Position numbers and translations under genes: made by a program. From Antribacter soli (GTDB lineage Bacteria; Actinomycetota; Actinomycetes; Actinomycetales; Cellulomonadaceae): a stretch of 64,000 bases of DNA. How positions within the stretch are numbered: position 1 is the first letter of the stretch; each line of letters opens with the position of its first letter. This document shows, one piece after another, positions 57,857-64,000 of this stretch. The stretch covers positions 62,001 to 126,000 of the forward strand of contig NZ_JAKGSG010000011.1 in the NCBI RefSeq assembly GCF_021568775.1. The letters are read 5' to 3'. The notes beneath the pieces were generated by a model. It was not told the origin of the DNA. It did no database searches and saw only the letters and a program-made list of their open reading frames with translations.

Positions 57857-58333
57857 TCAAGCCGGGCGCTCGGGTGCGGCCAGCTCGTCGGGGAGGTCGA
57901 TCGGGTCGTCCGGCGACGCGGGCAGCCCGAGGTCGGCAGCGAGCCGGGGGACCGCCACACTGAGCACCGCCCACACGATCTCGTAGTTGACGTCGTCGTA
58001 CTGGTGCGCGGCGATGTTCCGCGTCTGGGCGATCTGCCGCCACGGCACCGTGTGGAAGTGCTCCTTCACCCGGCCGTGCAGTTTTTCGGCCACGCTCGCG
58101 ATCTCGATGATCAGGTACGTGGCGGCGGCCCGGGGCTGCCATGCGTCCTTCGCGACGAAGGCGTCATGGCCGGCCGCCACGATCTGAGCGGCCTGGTCCA
58201 CGAACACGACCAGATCGCGCAGCCGACGCTGGGTCTGCCCGGGATCGTAAGGACGCCGCGCGACGTCGCCGAGGCTCCCCGGCGGCGCGGGGTCGCGTCG
58301 GAACCTAGGGTGCTCCGCCTCGCCGCCGGTCAC
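57857..58333 (-). CDS. hepT: HepT-like ribonuclease toxin (DUF86)
   Basis: A 158-residue HEPN protein. The RNase motif R-x4-H-x-Y is R105-N-I-A-A-H110-Q-Y112, preceded by WRQIAQTR. The N-terminal approximately 30 residues are extra. GTG start overlapping the stop of the nucleotidyltransferase gene (GTGA). In characterised pairs the MNT partner adds AMP to the motif Tyr and blocks the RNase; Y112 would be the target. Cytoplasmic toxin-antitoxin module. Confidence 0.88.
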   Translation of the reverse strand: MTGGEAEHPRFRRDPAPPGSLGDVARRPYDPGQTQRRLRDLVVFVDQAAQIVAAGHDAFVAKDAWQPRAAATYLIIEIASVAEKLHGRVKEHFHTVPWRQIAQTRNIAAHQYDDVNYEIVWAVLSVAVPRLAADLGLPASPDDPIDLPDELAAPERPA

Positions 58334-58788
58334 AGCCCGAGCGCCTCACGCCGGGCCTCGTCCAGCGTGCGGCTCTCGCCCGTGTCGTCGACGACGTCGA
58401 CGTCGACGGTGAGGAGCTCCTCGAATGCCTCCGTCAGTGCGAAGAACCCCAGCCGGGACTCGGTGTCGGGGAACGTCACCAGCAGGTCCACGTCCGACCA
58501 CTCGGTGTCCGTGCCCCGCGCGACCGACCCGAAGACGCGGACGTCGCGCACCCCGAACCGTGCCGCGGTGGCCAGGACGGCCTCCCGGTTGCGCGCCAGG
58601 AGGTCGCCGGGTCGCGCACGCAACGCGGCGACGAGCCGACGGCGGACGTCGTCCGTGGCCGCCCGCCGGCCCGACTCGACCGACGCGATCGTGGGCTGGT
58701 GGACGCCCGAGAGCTCCGCCAGGCGCGTCTGGGTCAGGCCGAGTGCTGTCCGCCGAGCCTTGAGCCACCGGGGGAAGTCCATGTCCAC
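58330..58788 (-). CDS. mntA: HTH-MntA fusion: nucleotidyltransferase antitoxin
   Basis: A 152-residue fusion of an XRE helix-turn-helix (residues 6-45, ARRTALGLTQTRLAELSGVH, then QPTIASVESG) with a minimal nucleotidyltransferase (G87-S88-x10-D99-V-D101, DVRVFGSVARGTDTEWSDVD). It combines antitoxin enzyme and operon repressor in one chain. Start GTG 58788 or ATG 58782. Upstream, overlapping palindromes and TATACC lie within about 25 nt, suggesting autoregulation. Confidence 0.88.
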   Translation of the reverse strand: MDMDFPRWLKARRTALGLTQTRLAELSGVHQPTIASVESGRRAATDDVRRRLVAALRARPGDLLARNREAVLATAARFGVRDVRVFGSVARGTDTEWSDVDLLVTFPDTESRLGFFALTEAFEELLTVDVDVVDDTGESRTLDEARREALGL

Positions 58789-58793
58789 GCCAC

Positions 58794-58810
58794 CACGGTA
58801 CCGCGGTATA
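58794..58810 (-). promoter_or_regulatory. Promoter with overlapping palindromes of mntA-hepT
   Basis: CGGTACCG (58794-58801) and ACCGCGGT (58799-58806) overlap each other and the -10-like TATACC (58810-58805 on the minus strand), just upstream of mntA. Binding by the HTH domain would cover the transcription start. The remaining sequence to 59053 shows no gene. Confidence 0.45.
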
Positions 58811-59053
58811 GCGGATCTGTTATGGCACGGCCTCGGCGTGGGGCGTCATGCGTGCTCCAAAGGCTGACCGGGCGTGACATGACGCCCGCTGGAATCCATG
58901 GACTCCTCCAGGATCTGTTCGCTACCTTTGCGCCGCGGGGGACTCGCGGGCGTGCGGATGCCTCAAAGCCGCACTCGGCCATGCCGGTCGGCTGCGTCTG
59001 GTCGAACGCTCCGAGCAGCGCGTGTAGCGGCTCAACAGCTGGAGGTGACGTGG

Positions 59054-59398
59054 ATGAAATACTTCTACTTCTCGGATTTATCCAGTCGCGGCAAGTTGCC
59101 AAGAGCCTCGACGAGCAACCTGCTTCCCTCGTTGGCGATCGCCGCTGCCGACAACTTGAACGAGGCCAAGCGGCGGCTGCATGCACTGGGGCTACGTGCG
59201 GGCAAGCCGCGAAAGGCGACGGCGAAAGAAGTGCGCGTCCTGCAAGACATGGGTGCGACCGTGGCGTGGAATACGGCGGATATGGAAGAAGGCGAGTGGT
59301 TGTACGACATGACCGTGGACGAGTATGTCGAGGGGCGCTCGAGCGCAGTTGCAGTGCAGGACGAGACCGGAGCGGGTGGCACCAGTGTTCATCAGTGA
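59054..59398 (+). CDS. Hypothetical protein
   Basis: A 114-residue protein with GGAGGTGA 5 nt before the ATG. It starts MKYFYFSDLSSRGKLPRAST and contains helical AAADNLNEAKRRLHALGLRA and acidic TADMEEGEWLYDMTVDEYVE. Visibly more A/T-rich than its surroundings, consistent with transfer. Not recognised. Overlaps the following membrane-protein gene by 14 nt. Confidence 0.65.
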   Translation: MKYFYFSDLSSRGKLPRASTSNLLPSLAIAAADNLNEAKRRLHALGLRAGKPRKATAKEVRVLQDMGATVAWNTADMEEGEWLYDMTVDEYVEGRSSAVAVQDETGAGGTSVHQ

Positions 59399-59821
59399 CT
59401 CGCATGTGAGGCCAGTTGGCTGGCGCGCGCTGCTCTCGCTTGTAGGCGCAACATTCCTCATGATCTCGGCCGCCGTCTTCTTCGACAGTACAAGTGATCC
59501 AATCACTCGATGGGGTGCCGTGTCTGGCGGTGTGGCCTCTCTGGGATTCACCATTGCCGGCGCGAGAATTTGCGTCGTTTGCACGGCGAATGGGATCGTG
59601 GAGCGGAGGATTGGCAAGTCTCTGCGGATCAACAGGCCGGCCCGTGTGGAGGTCCCGGAATCTGCGACACATGGTGGGGTGGCATGCTGGTTGTACCAGT
59701 AGTGACGACGGCCGAGGGGGACCAGGTCGAGTTGACGTCTGTCGCAACGTACGCCATTTCTTCGCGAGGTAGGCGCCGGGTCCAATTGGCCGAAGAATCG
59801 ATTCGTCGCTGGCTGTCCTGA
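59385..59821 (+). pseudogene. Membrane protein gene with apparent frameshift
   Basis: From GTG 59385 the frame encodes a two-helix membrane protein (RALLSLVGATFLMISAAVFF, then GAVSGGVASLGFTIAGARIC) and a beta region (GIVERRIGKSLRINRPARVE), then stops at 59702. Another frame continues with LVVPVVTTAEGDQVELTSVA and LAEESIRRWLS to 59821, which looks like the natural C-terminus. Adding one G to the GGGG run near 59675 would join them. Either a recent frameshift mutation or a homopolymer sequencing error. PH-domain-like small membrane protein; function unknown. Confidence 0.6.
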
Positions 59822-59889
59822 TACCGGGTGGGGCCAGGCTCTGACGGCATCTCGGCCGGATCGGGTCCGTCAACGCCGATCCGCCTGGC

Positions 59890-60216
59890 ATGAACAAGGT
59901 GGTGCGAGTGAAGCGAACGGAATTCATTGCCGTCGACTATACGGTCGATGACAGCGCAGTTGTCACGCAGTTCCTGGAGCAGGTCGTTCGATCGGTTCGA
60001 CTCGACCTTGTCAACCTTGATTGGTATGACGGGATGGCGCACTTTCAGCAGGGTTCCATCGCGATGCCCGATTCGATTCGCGCGCGATGGCGGTCCAGCA
60101 CTGTGAACCTCCGCGGGCTTGACCCGGACGCGCCTGAAGGTGAGTGGGTCCTGCGCTACGCGCCATACTCGAATTCGGCAGGAGTATCAGTTGGGAATGG
60201 ACACGCCACGGAGTGA
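59890..60216 (+). CDS. Hypothetical protein
   Basis: A 108-residue protein (MNKVVRVKRTEFIAVDYTVD, then VVRSVRLDLVNLDWYDGMAH) with balanced composition and beta-rich pattern. No clear SD and no family recognised. It is in the same A/T-richer patch as its two left neighbours; its stop lies in the repeat structure that starts at 60213. Confidence 0.55.
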   Translation: MNKVVRVKRTEFIAVDYTVDDSAVVTQFLEQVVRSVRLDLVNLDWYDGMAHFQQGSIAMPDSIRARWRSSTVNLRGLDPDAPEGEWVLRYAPYSNSAGVSVGNGHATE

Positions 60217-60365
60217 TCGGTAGTTCGTCGCATGATCGGCAGTTCGAGCTGCCGATCATGCACCCCACGGCGTGTTGGCTTGCCGGTCCCTTGTCGCCCG
60301 GCCCGCCCCCCCCCCCCCCCGACGAACTACCGATCACGCTGCGCGGCAGTGGGAGCTACCGATCA
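60213..60365. repeat. Nested inverted repeats built from five CCGATCA modules; C15 run
   Basis: Outer arms GTGATCGGTAGTTCGTCG (60213-60230) and its exact complement (60320-60337) enclose an inner hairpin CATGATCGGCAG-TTCGAG-CTGCCGATCATG (60231-60260) and a run of 15 C (60306-60320). A fifth copy, AGCTACCGATCA, is at 60354-60365. Directly upstream of mfd; possibly a repetitive extragenic element. Confidence 0.8.
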
Positions 60366-60535
60366 CTCGGGCGGGCGGGGCGGCGGAGCGGCCGGGCCGG
60401 CCGCCGGGCGTGCCTGTCGGTGGCTCGGAGTAACCTGAGGACAGCCCGCCACCCCCCATCCAGGGGGAGGTGGGCCCGCCGTCGTGCGTCTGCGTCCGTG
60501 CGCCGCCGCCCGCGAGCCCCGAGCGAAGGACTCCC

Positions 60536-64000
<3,465 letters not shown>

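Overview
The window is from a high-GC Gram-positive chromosome. The conserved backbone (glmU-prs, then rplY-pth, then mfd), the strand-tight ATGA/GTGA gene junctions, frequent GTG starts and apparently leaderless promoters point to an actinobacterium, most likely Micrococcales of the Cellulomonas/Cellulosimicrobium/Promicromonospora type. That placement is inferred from gene content and order; no 16S gene is present.

Layout. (1) 1-4904, core genes: the start of an MFS permease running off the left edge, a MarR regulator divergent from an F420-type nitroreductase/quinone reductase with a MarR-like palindrome between them, a TetR regulator, tRNA-Gln(UUG), glmU and prs. (2) About 4889-19244, a roughly 14 kb integrative element inserted at the 3' end of prs. 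It carries a tyrosine integrase, an XRE repressor, a small excisionase, an oriT-like region and a MobF/TraA relaxase-helicase, but no secretion apparatus, so it looks mobilizable rather than self-conjugative. Its right end duplicates the last codons of prs. (3) The cargo of the element (about 12.2-19.1 kb) is a RiPP cluster: a 65-residue precursor ending in two copies of WDNRPSWDNWKK, a radical SAM/SPASM maturase of the cyclophane-forming (AmcB-like) kind, a pentapeptide-repeat protein, an Fe/2-oxoglutarate-oxygenase-like protein, a HAD phosphatase, a resolvase-fold protein without the catalytic serine, two small unknown proteins, a divergent XRE regulator and an HD phosphohydrolase. This is the most interesting system in the window. 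(4) 19.2-22.5 kb, a repeat-rich intergenic stretch, a GT2-GtrA fusion, rplY and pth. (5) 22.6-54.3 kb, a large surface or exopolysaccharide locus: glycosyltransferases, nucleotide-sugar enzymes (WlbA/WlbC/WlbB-like), two DegT aminotransferases, a flippase, an O-antigen-polymerase-like protein, two Wzz-like proteins, an AsnB-like amidotransferase, a secreted DUF4082-type protein, a secreted beta-helix protein, a PAP2-like protein and an MFS protein. Almost every transcription-unit start in this locus carries the same palindromic motif (GGGTGAA/TTCACCC, often with GGGCGAAAA direct repeats), which suggests one regulon controlled by an unidentified factor. (6) 54.3-60.2 kb, an acyltransferase, an OmpA-domain lipoprotein, an HTH-MntA/HepT toxin-antitoxin pair, and small unknown genes including one with an apparent frameshift. 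(7) 60.2-64.0 kb, a repeat structure and mfd, which runs off the right edge.

How the parts work together. In the element, the maturase and precursor are translationally coupled, and a hairpin directly after the precursor probably sets precursor/tailoring stoichiometry. The pentapeptide-repeat protein is a candidate immunity factor. In the polysaccharide locus, the acetyltransferase gene at 53.7 kb completes a UDP-diacetamido-sugar branch whose dehydrogenase and aminotransferase lie at 29.7-34.8 kb, and the shared motif gives a mechanism for co-expression. No initiating phosphoglycosyltransferase is seen in the window.
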